Origin: Pseudomonas sp. QTF5 | GTDB taxonomy: Bacteria; Pseudomonadota; Gammaproteobacteria; Pseudomonadales; Pseudomonadaceae | DNA: 64,000 bases | Direction of reading: 5' to 3' | Assembly (NCBI RefSeq): GCF_000512695.2 | Contig: NZ_AZRW02000029.1 | Coordinates: 1-64,000, forward strand | Part shown: positions 53,683 through 64,000 of the stretch, piece after piece | Layout: the number at the start of each line of letters is the position of its first letter | How positions within the stretch are numbered: the stretch's first letter is position 1 | Notes under the pieces: model-generated | Databases searched by the model: none | Told to the model about the DNA's origin: nothing | The model's input: only the letters and a program-made list of their open reading frames with translations | Program-made: the position numbers and the translations under genes

Positions 53683-53961
53683 ATGACCTATGACGTGAAC
53701 ATTGATCAATACTGCCTACAATGCGAGGTGACTTCGTTGCTGGATGTGCCACCCGATCCGTGGGCCACCACCAGCGATTGGGACGCCTATGGCTATCGGG
53801 AACTGGAGTTTCGAGTGGTATCGGGTCAAGTGTATGACGACAACGGTATGACCAGTGACGCCGGGCGCAACGCCTGCGCGGCACTCGCCGAACAATATGC
53901 CGAGTTCATTGAAGAAGAACTGTGGCGGCAAATTGAGGCCGAGCGACAGGATGTCGCTTGA
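53683..53961 (+). CDS. conserved hypothetical acidic protein, 92 residues
   Basis: ATG 53683 has GGAGG 5 bases upstream and is preferred to GTG 53668. The protein begins MTYDVNIDQYCLQCEVTSLL and is acidic and helical at the C-terminus (ACAALAEQYAEFIEEELWRQIEAERQ). It has one CxxC pair (YCLQC), too few for a zinc site by itself. No function is known to me. Confidence 0.65.
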   Translation: MTYDVNIDQYCLQCEVTSLLDVPPDPWATTSDWDAYGYRELEFRVVSGQVYDDNGMTSDAGRNACAALAEQYAEFIEEELWRQIEAERQDVA

Positions 53962-54062
53962 ATCCCGTTTGACCACGGTGGGTTGTGAAAGGGCAAATCC
54001 CGCTGAGATGGCCGGTATTGGTTTTTGTCCGGCCTTCGCGACAGGCTGCTATTGGCCGAGGC

Positions 54063-54211
54063 TGTGTAAAAACGTTTTTGAGCGCGTCAGGTACTCAAAA
54101 CCGGACTGGAAATCGCGCTTCTACGCGAAATCCACATCTGCTGACGTGCCGATAAACTTCAGATTTAAAGTAGACGCGCACACTTCAATTTTGGCGAAGC
54201 GTTTTTACACA
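54063..54211. repeat. MITE-like element, 149 bases
   Basis: Terminal inverted repeats TGTGTAAAAACG and CGTTTTTACACA bound a 149-base segment with no coding capacity. It is probably a non-autonomous transposon or a remnant, lying between two Pseudomonas genes. No flanking duplication is obvious. Confidence 0.55.
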
Positions 54212-54273
54212 CTCTGGGCCGACAACGGCCTGTCGGGAAGGGCTGCAATCGACCCAAAGCAGACATCATGTGT

Positions 54274-54714
54274 CTAGCAAATCCGGAGCAATTCACTGAT
54301 GTGGAAATCAAATCCGGCCATGGGCTTTCGGGAAGAGTTGTTCAGCTGCTGAAGCTCAAGTTGCTTGGCAGCACTGGCTTCGAGGTTTGCACGCTCTTCA
54401 TCCAGATAGCGATAAATGCTTTGGAAGTTGGCGATTTTCTGTTTGATTTCTGCCATCTTCTTTTCAATTAGCTTAGCGCCGTCAGCACAATCGATCAGCT
54501 TGTCCCGCTGCGCATCCAGAATCTCGCCTATTTCCCCCAGGGAAAACCCCATGCTTTGCGCGCGCTGGATAAAGTCCAGATCCTGCAGAGTTTGCACTGT
54601 GTAAACGCGATAGTTATTAGTTTGCCGCAGCGGTGAGATCAGGCCGATTTGCTCGTAGTAACGCAGCGTATGGCGGCTGGCGCCGCTGCGGGCCTCGAGT
54701 TCGCGGATTTTCAT
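54274..54714 (-). CDS. MerR-family transcriptional regulator
   Basis: This 146-residue protein begins MKIRELEARSGASRHTLRYYEQIGLISPLRQTNNYRVY, the MerR winged-helix domain, then a helical dimer region (LIEKKMAEIKQKIANFQSIYRYLDEE). There are no metal-binding Cys pairs at the C-terminus, so it is not a metal sensor of the MerR/CueR type. It resembles redox- or aldehyde-responsive members. No divergent target gene is evident. Confidence 0.88.
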   Translation of the reverse strand: MKIRELEARSGASRHTLRYYEQIGLISPLRQTNNYRVYTVQTLQDLDFIQRAQSMGFSLGEIGEILDAQRDKLIDCADGAKLIEKKMAEIKQKIANFQSIYRYLDEERANLEASAAKQLELQQLNNSSRKPMAGFDFHISELLRIC

Positions 54715-54899
54715 GAAAACACCATGATAAAGAAATCTACGTCTCGAATGACTCCGTGCACCAACGAACTCGGTAATCCAATTCTTGAAGCAACTTAATC
54801 ACCTGTCGCGTGCCCCAGAGTTTTGCTGACAGCCAGTAGTAATCCAGCGGTTAGACCTAGTCCGGGCTTCTATCTGTGGATAACTGAAGGCAACAATAC

Positions 54900-55946
54900 C
54901 TATACACCAGGTGGAGTTACTGTGGTACGGATGTTAACTGGGCAGGGGCCATCGGAGGTGCCGATTTTCAAGGTAGGCTGCCAAAGTACCTGAAGGTTTT
55001 CAGGTGATTCGCCGTCAAGCAGTGCGAGCATCAACTCTATGAGTTTCTTGCCGACAGTGAGAGGCTCAGATGATTGGAGGGCGGTGATGTCGTATCCCAT
55101 GAATGCGTCTGGCGGCAGACCGTCATGGACAATGATCGACATTTCGTTGCGCAACTCGACCCCCGCGTCGATGAGTGCACGCAGGGCGCCAGCGCCGGAA
55201 GGAGGGTTATCCACAATGACTGCGGTCGGTCGCGGATTGCATGATAGGAGGCGAGTCATGGCCTCGTAACCTCCGGCACGATCCAGGGTGCCTTCCACCA
55301 TGTACTGTTGTTCTATCGGCAGATGCGCATCACTCATCGCTTTGAGATATCCCTCGCGGGCTTGCGTCACAAAATACAGATCCTGTGGTCCGCTCAATAG
55401 AGCTATACGCTGGTGCTTAAGGCTAACTAGACGCTCCACAGCCATGCGCAGACCTGCCGCTGTGTCGAAGTCGAGCCAGGCATGTGGCGCAGGAAGGGTA
55501 CTCCGACCGTAGGCAACAAACGGGACGCCTTTCTTGGCGAGATAAGACAACCGTGCATCATTCAATCGAGTTCGGGCCACAACCATCCCGTCTATGCGTC
55601 GTCCCTCGATCATGCGTTGGTAGGTGCGGATCTCATCGGTTTTGGAGGCTGACGCGAGCATCAGATCCATATCCGATTTGCCCAAGGCTTCGGTCATGCC
55701 GGAGACCACTTGTAGGAAATAAGGGTCGTCAAGGTCATGGATCATGAGCGGATAGATGATGCCGATGGCATCGGCGCGACCGGTAGCCAATCGACGTGCC
55801 ACAGGGCTGGGGCGATAGCCCGCAGCAGCCGCTGCGTTCACGATTCGATCGCGGGTTTTCTCGCTGACATCCGTGTAGCCATTGAGTGCGCGACTGACCG
55901 TTGTCTGTGACAACCCCAGCTTGTTGGCAAGTTCTTTGAGATTCAT
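54900..55946 (-). CDS. LacI-family repressor of the maltodextrin cluster
   Basis: This 348-residue protein has the LacI HTH (MNLKELANKLGLSQTTVSRALNGYTDVSEKTRDRIVNAAAAAGYRPSPVARRL), including the hinge, and a periplasmic-binding-like sensor domain. It is divergent from the glucoamylase gene. Palindromes with the core AAAGCGCTTT lie in the shared region and again before the last operon. They are the expected LacI/MalI/AglR-type operators, so it probably represses these genes until an alpha-glucoside binds. Confidence 0.9.
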   Translation of the reverse strand: MNLKELANKLGLSQTTVSRALNGYTDVSEKTRDRIVNAAAAAGYRPSPVARRLATGRADAIGIIYPLMIHDLDDPYFLQVVSGMTEALGKSDMDLMLASASKTDEIRTYQRMIEGRRIDGMVVARTRLNDARLSYLAKKGVPFVAYGRSTLPAPHAWLDFDTAAGLRMAVERLVSLKHQRIALLSGPQDLYFVTQAREGYLKAMSDAHLPIEQQYMVEGTLDRAGGYEAMTRLLSCNPRPTAVIVDNPPSGAGALRALIDAGVELRNEMSIIVHDGLPPDAFMGYDITALQSSEPLTVGKKLIELMLALLDGESPENLQVLWQPTLKIGTSDGPCPVNIRTTVTPPGV

Positions 55947-56045
55947 ACGACGATGATTGACCTGGAAGGTAAGAGCGCTGTGTGACTGTACTGAACGCTA
56001 TAAATTTTGGGCTTTCTCAAATACTACATTCCCCGCCTGCATCCT

Positions 56046-56242
56046 CAAAGCGCTTTGCCTGGCGCAAACGGTGGCCGTGGTTATTCGCGGACTGCCAGTC
56101 GCTGGCGTATTCCCAACCTTTTCAAGCACCGATTACGCACGGAAAATTTCTCTTGTGTCTTGTAAAAGCTTGGTATAGTCTTTTTTCCAAAGCGCTTTGG
56201 ATGATTAAAAAGCGTCGATCTAAACAATCAAAAGCGCTTTTG
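56046..56242 (+). promoter_or_regulatory. promoter and three LacI-type operators before glucoamylase
   Basis: Operators: CAAAGCGCTTTG (56046-56057), TCCAAAGCGCTTTGGA (56186-56201, a perfect 16-base palindrome) and CAAAAGCGCTTTTG (56229-56242). A likely promoter has a -35 CTTGTG (56152) and -10 TATAGT (56174-56179), which puts the middle operator over the transcription start. The upstream and downstream sites could allow DNA looping. Confidence 0.8.
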
Positions 56243-56293
56243 TTTGGCGTGTTGGTTGCAGCGAAAAAAATAAAAACAAGTTGGAGACATGCC

Positions 56294-60164
<3,871 letters not shown>

Positions 60165-60729
60165 GCGCCGCATAACCCCGTAGGAGCTGCCGAAGGCTGC
60201 GATCTTTTCTCTTGGGCTCACTTGAGTATCAAGCGGAAGATCAAACCTGACCAAGGCCAGTATTGCCCTGACGAGTGGCATCTTGGCAACTCCCGAAGTG
60301 GCTCGTCGGCGGGGGTGAAACTGGAGTGGTGGTAGCTCAGATGTGTCCTGAATAAGGTCCTCGATAAAAAAGATAGAAGTGCGCTGGCACTCACGAAATA
60401 AAACTTCATGGCTTATAAAATAAACGTTCACTGGTGCTTTACCTGAAATACTGAAAGCAGTATTCGTTAAACAGTACCGTGATGCTCAAGTGATTAAGAA
60501 GTGTTTTCCATCTTGCGACTCACGTAACAATATAACTGATGCGCATCGGTAGGCGATTGTGCTGGTCGTGGGTTAATTGTTTTTTGTCGGGCCGTGGAGT
60601 AGTTCGCTATTTGTTTTGACGACGGTTTTGCATTGGTAAGTGTTTTGGGGCTGTATCGGATGCACAGCGTGCGCTAATAAAATCGTATTCATTGACTTTA
60701 AACACGAGACGCAGGTAGAGGAAGCAAGT
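60165..60729. other. intergenic region with REP-like sequence
   Basis: At 60179-60208 the sequence CGTAGGAGCTGCCGAAGGCTG... matches the Pseudomonas REP type commonly found between genes. The rest, AT-rich from 60400, leads to the GH13 gene and may hold its promoter. No palindromic LacI operator is visible here, unlike at the other promoters. Confidence 0.6.
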
Positions 60730-62376
60730 ATGTCTATCCATATTAAAGAAGAGCCCATGACCGAATACCGTGTCGGTGCGGAGTGGTGGCGCAGCGCTGT
60801 TATTTATCAGATATATCCTCGCTCTTTTGCCGACGCGAATGGCGACGGTATAGGTGACTTGGTCGGAATCTCATCGAGAATTCCCTATCTTTCTTCATTA
60901 GGGATAGATGCTATTTGGCTCTCTCCCTTCTATCGCTCTCCCCAGATGGATGCTGGCTACGATGTGGCGGATTACTGCGATGTCGATCCGCTATTTGGCC
61001 GGCTGGATGATTTCGACCGGATGTTGGAGCAGGCCCACGAAAAAGGAATCAAGGTCATCATCGACTTGGTGCCCAACCATACGTCCAGCGCCCACAATTG
61101 GTTTCAGTCAGCTCTGAAGACCCCAGTGGGAAGTGCGGAGCGTAATCGCTACATCTTCCGTGATGGTAAAGGTGAGAACGGCGAGTTTCCACCGAACAAA
61201 TGGCAAAGCGTTTTCGGCGGTGATGCATGGTCTCGCATTCCCGGAGAAACACAATGGTATTTGCATCTGTTTGATAGTAGCCAACCGGATCTCAATTGGG
61301 AATGCCCCGAAGTGCGGGCGGAGTTTGAAGACATCTTGCGTTTTTGGTTGAAGCGAGGCGTCGATGGATTCCGTGTCGATGTGGCACATTCGTTGGTAAA
61401 AGTACCCGGGCTGCCCGATTGGGAAAGTGAAGACCCGGAAGAAAGCGCCATGAACGTTGGACCGATGTGGGACCAGGAAGGCGTACATGATATTTATCGC
61501 AGCTGGAACAAGGTGCTGAAAGAGTTCGCCGGTGATCGAATGCTGGTCGCCGAAGCCTGGGTCCAGCCGCAATCTCGACTGGCACGTTATGTGCGCAGCG
61601 ATGAAATGCATCAAGCCTTTAACTTTGATTATCTGCTGACACGCTGGGATGCCAGGGCATTGAGAGAGGTAATCGATACCTCTATGGCTGCCGCCGCTCA
61701 TGTTGGGGCGCCGACGACTTGGGTCATGTCCAACCACGATACTGTTAGGCATACATCACGATATGGCCTGAGCAACCCTGGTACTCGACCCAGGGGTATT
61801 GATGCATCCAGAGAGCAGCCGGATGAAGCATTGGGATTACGTCGTGCTCGTGCTGCGGCGCTTCTGACGCATGCATTACCGGGATCGGCTTACATCTATC
61901 AGGGTGAAGAGCTGGGTTTGCCTGAGCATACAACCCTGGACGCAGCTCACCGGCAGGACCCTCGCTTTTACCGCACCAATGGGGAGGAAGTAGGGCGCGA
62001 CGGTTGTCGTGTGCCGATTCCCTGGGTTTCGGGAGAAGCGTCTTATGGATTCAGCACAGCAGGGGAGTCCTGGTTGCCTCAACCGGAGTCATTCGCCCAA
62101 TACAGTGCAGATGTACAACAAGGCAACCCGCAATCAACGCTGGAGCTCTATCGCCAATTGCTACAGCTGCGCCGTGCGTATGGGTTGGGTAGCGGTTCTC
62201 TGACCTGGTTGCCTTCGGCCCAAGGGGTACTGTTGTTTGACAATGGCCCGATCCGCATCGTGATCAATCTGACAGGCATGGCCACTGCACTTCCTGAGGG
62301 TCAGCTGCTGATCTCCAGCGAACCGATCAATCAACCCTATGTCTTACCCGCCAATGCTGCGGCATGGCTGAGATGA
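60730..62376 (+). CDS. GH13 alpha-glucosidase / oligo-1,6-glucosidase type
   Basis: This 548-residue protein has the GH13 subfamily pattern: VIYQIYPRSFADANGDGIGDL, DLVPNHTSSAH, nucleophile Asp in GVDGFRVDVAHS, acid/base Glu in MLVAEAWV and the transition-state Asp in WVMSNHDTVRHTSRYG. It has no signal peptide, so it should act in the cytoplasm on imported maltodextrins or isomalto-oligosaccharides. ATG 60730 follows AGAGGAAG. It belongs to the maltodextrin cluster with LamB and MalK. Confidence 0.93.
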   Translation: MSIHIKEEPMTEYRVGAEWWRSAVIYQIYPRSFADANGDGIGDLVGISSRIPYLSSLGIDAIWLSPFYRSPQMDAGYDVADYCDVDPLFGRLDDFDRMLEQAHEKGIKVIIDLVPNHTSSAHNWFQSALKTPVGSAERNRYIFRDGKGENGEFPPNKWQSVFGGDAWSRIPGETQWYLHLFDSSQPDLNWECPEVRAEFEDILRFWLKRGVDGFRVDVAHSLVKVPGLPDWESEDPEESAMNVGPMWDQEGVHDIYRSWNKVLKEFAGDRMLVAEAWVQPQSRLARYVRSDEMHQAFNFDYLLTRWDARALREVIDTSMAAAAHVGAPTTWVMSNHDTVRHTSRYGLSNPGTRPRGIDASREQPDEALGLRRARAAALLTHALPGSAYIYQGEELGLPEHTTLDAAHRQDPRFYRTNGEEVGRDGCRVPIPWVSGEASYGFSTAGESWLPQPESFAQYSADVQQGNPQSTLELYRQLLQLRRAYGLGSGSLTWLPSAQGVLLFDNGPIRIVINLTGMATALPEGQLLISSEPINQPYVLPANAAAWLR

Positions 62377-62383
62377 GTGATCA

Positions 62384-62409
62384 ACTCCCTGCTCGACAGA
62401 GCAGGGAGT
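62384..62409 (+). terminator. hairpin after GH13 gene
   Basis: Eleven-base arms ACTCCCTGCTC and GAGCAGGGAGT with a 4-base loop lie 8 bases after the stop. There is no T-run directly behind, but a T-tract follows about 12 bases later. It separates the GH13 gene from the next promoter. Confidence 0.6.
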
Positions 62410-62458
62410 GTCGCCCGGTATTTTTCGGTGTTCACTAGCTGTGTCTGGGCGCCGTTGC

Positions 62459-62482
62459 TATAGCCAATCCAAAGCGCTTTGG
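62459..62482 (+). promoter_or_regulatory. promoter -10 and LacI-type operator before MalK operon
   Basis: -10 TATAGC (62459-62464) is followed at 62469-62482 by CCAAAGCGCTTTGG. The spacing resembles that at the glucoamylase promoter (TATAGT then TCCAAAGCGCTTTGGA), so the same repressor should control both. Confidence 0.75.
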
Positions 62483-62538
62483 GCTAGGCTGCAAGTGCTT
62501 GAGCGCAAACAATAACAAAAAGAAAGTGGGAGACATCT

Positions 62539-62826
62539 ATGATCAGTACAGTTGGCCATCGGAAGGTCAGTGTGAAACCGTCATTCGGAAGTCACGCTTG
62601 CCTGGCCTATCAAATAAAAGGCGGATTGAATCCGTTCGTCGCTCTTGGGTTTCACCGCGATAGATTGATTTTTTGGAGGGCGTCTACTTTTCCTCTAAGC
62701 AAAGACGTCTGCACCCAGCGCGAAGTTCGCCCGTATCCACGTAGCCCTTCGAGGGGTTCCTCCCAACGACGTATAAAACGCTCTACGAGCTGCTGCCCGC
62801 GAATCGAACAAGCGTTCAACCATTAA
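62539..62826 (+). CDS. possible small ORF before MalK, uncertain
   Basis: ATG 62539 has a strong GGGAG box 6 bases upstream, just as the glucoamylase start has. The 95-residue frame (MISTVGHRKVSVKPSFGS...) becomes Arg/Ser-rich with poor codon bias and has no recognised family. It may be the 5' end of a lost binding-protein or permease gene, or a chance frame. Confidence 0.25.
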   Translation: MISTVGHRKVSVKPSFGSHACLAYQIKGGLNPFVALGFHRDRLIFWRASTFPLSKDVCTQREVRPYPRSPSRGSSQRRIKRSTSCCPRIEQAFNH

Positions 62827-62886
62827 TTGTGCGCTTGGCGCGAGGCAGGCCGCTCGAATCGTTCGCGCGGATGTCCAGGAGGAAAA

Positions 62887-64000
62887 ATGGCAAGAGTTCA
62901 GTTGCGTAATGTAGGTAAGACTTACGATACCCACCAGATCATCAAGAGTGTGGATATGGATATCGAAGACGGCGAGTTCTGTGTCTTCGTCGGTCCTTCC
63001 GGGTGTGGGAAATCAACGTTATTGCGGATGATTGCGGGTCTGGAGGACATCACCGACGGCGAGTTGCTGATCGGCGACGTACTGGCCAACACCTTGCCTC
63101 CGGCCAAGCGTGGTGTCGCTATGGTGTTTCAGTCTTACGCGTTGTACCCGCACATGAGTGTGTACGACAACATGGCCTTTGGGTTGAAACTGGCTGGCAA
63201 AGACCGAAAGGAAATCAAGGACAGTGTCCTGCGAGCAGCGAGCATTCTGCAACTCGATCATTTGCTCGATCGTAAGCCCAAACAACTATCGGGTGGTCAG
63301 CGACAGCGGGTTGCCATTGGCAGGGCGATTGTCAGACAACCAAAGGTGTTTCTGTTCGACGAACCGCTATCCAATCTAGACGCCTCTTTACGGGTACAAA
63401 TGCGAATCGAAATCGCCAAACTACACAAAGACCTCAAGGCAACCATGGTGTACGTGACCCATGATCAGGTCGAAGCCATGACCCTGGCGGATAAGATTGT
63501 GGTGCTTAACAAGGGTAATGTGGAACAGATCGGGGCACCATTGGAGCTTTACAATCATCCGAAAAATCTGTTTGTCGCCGGATTCATTGGTTCACCCAAG
63601 ATGAATTTCGTCGATTGCAGGATTGTTTGCATTAATTCCCATGAGGCAACTGTCTTGCTGCCTGGTGGAAGTCGCGTGACGGTGGCTGTGGAGGCGGGAG
63701 GCGCCAAGCCGGGTGACGAGGTGATCCTCGGCATTCGTCCAGAGCACTTGGTAGTTGCCCATTCGGCAACCCTTGATCAGAGTTTGAGCGGCAGGGTGGA
63801 AGTGTTGGAGCATCTTGGTGACGAGACCTTTGCCTACCTTGACATCCCAGGTTCCCGTGATGGATTGCTTACGGCTCGTGTGCCGGTGGCAACGTCTATA
63901 CAAATCGGTGACACGCTCACACTCCACGTACCAAAGCACGGCAGCCATCTATTCGCCGCTGATCAAAGAGCTTACCCGAGGGTAGCCGCGGTCGAGTTTG
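62887..64000 (+). CDS. malK: MalK/UgpC-type sugar ABC transporter ATPase (partial, runs off end)
   Basis: At least 371 residues start MARVQLRNVGKTYDTHQIIKS, with AGGAGG directly upstream. It has Walker A GPSGCGKS, Q-loop FQSYALYPHMSVYDN, signature LSGGQRQR, Walker B VFLFDEPLSNLDA and H-loop YVTHDQVEAMTLADKI. A C-terminal TOBE/regulatory domain includes ILGIRPEHL. It energises maltose/maltodextrin or related alpha-glucoside uptake. No membrane or binding component is visible in the window; they may lie beyond 64000. The gene is not complete here. Confidence 0.93.
   Translation, partial: MARVQLRNVGKTYDTHQIIKSVDMDIEDGEFCVFVGPSGCGKSTLLRMIAGLEDITDGELLIGDVLANTLPPAKRGVAMVFQSYALYPHMSVYDNMAFGLKLAGKDRKEIKDSVLRAASILQLDHLLDRKPKQLSGGQRQRVAIGRAIVRQPKVFLFDEPLSNLDASLRVQMRIEIAKLHKDLKATMVYVTHDQVEAMTLADKIVVLNKGNVEQIGAPLELYNHPKNLFVAGFIGSPKMNFVDCRIVCINSHEATVLLPGGSRVTVAVEAGGAKPGDEVILGIRPEHLVVAHSATLDQSLSGRVEVLEHLGDETFAYLDIPGSRDGLLTARVPVATSIQIGDTLTLHVPKHGSHLFAADQRAYPRVAAVEF

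Overview
The window reads as chromosome of a fluorescent pseudomonad (Pseudomonas fluorescens group or close). The reasons are high-GC coding with C/G-ending codons, Pseudomonas-type families (DUF1652, a Cus-type RND system, REP-like repeats, Pseudomonas-style group II introns) and many LysR/MFS pairs. No rRNA, complete tRNA or CRISPR array is visible. Most of the window is accessory: it is crowded with insertion sequences, intron remnants and broken genes.

Layout. (1) 1-10140 is the right end of a genomic island. It holds a copper/silver efflux operon (cusC-cusB-cusA-cusF, minus strand) with a Cys/Met/His-rich small secreted protein, a sterol-desaturase-like membrane enzyme and a tyrosine integrase. 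It stops at a duplicated 3' end of a tRNA gene (probably tRNA-Pro), followed by what looks like that tRNA's own terminator. (2) 10184-13355 is decayed: a group II intron remnant with a broken reverse transcriptase, an extraordinary Met/Cys-rich reading frame with a tandem duplication, and a multiply frameshifted XRE-cupin regulator. (3) 13634-19572 is a plus-strand operon: a fused ProV-ProW betaine-type transporter, ProX, a homocysteine S-methyltransferase, an MsrA-like fragment and an NtaA/DmoA-type flavin monooxygenase. Together they suggest uptake and breakdown of methylated onium or sulfonium compounds. (4) 19621-25988 is a minus-strand amino-acid catabolic cluster: RpiR regulator, polar amino-acid ABC transporter, DadA-like oxidase and ornithine-cyclodeaminase/pyrroline-2-carboxylate-reductase-like enzyme.

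(5) 26274-42605 is a mobile-element region. Two IS66-family elements (29509-32032 and 39157-42367) each carry tnpA-tnpB-tnpC, an internal right-end-like sequence, then an inverted passenger gene and a second, variant right end. Exact 8-bp target duplications flank the outer ends. A third, decayed set (32312-34821) has the same order with an MFS/LysR pair as passengers. The second element interrupts an already truncated RND efflux pump gene. An ORF-deleted group II intron, a FucP-like permease and a PfpI/TetR divergent pair also lie here.

(6) 42635-54714 holds a LysR/DHA2-type MFS divergent pair with three matching operator-like repeats, an Ogt methyltransferase, a luciferase-like oxidase, a frameshifted GST, and a phage Rz/Rz1 spanin remnant. 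Next to the remnant is an 86-residue protein that I recognise as an IPD072-like insecticidal protein. Then come a SRAP (YedK) gene with a truncated second copy, a stretch of gene fragments, several Pseudomonas hypotheticals, a MITE-like repeat and a MerR regulator. (7) 54900-64000 is a maltodextrin/starch utilisation cluster: LacI-type repressor, secreted GH15 glucoamylase, maltoporin, GH13 alpha-glucosidase and a MalK-type ATPase that runs off the end. Palindromic operators with an AAAGCGCTTT core precede the glucoamylase and the last operon.

All family assignments rest on motifs and recollection of family sequences. No database search was possible.
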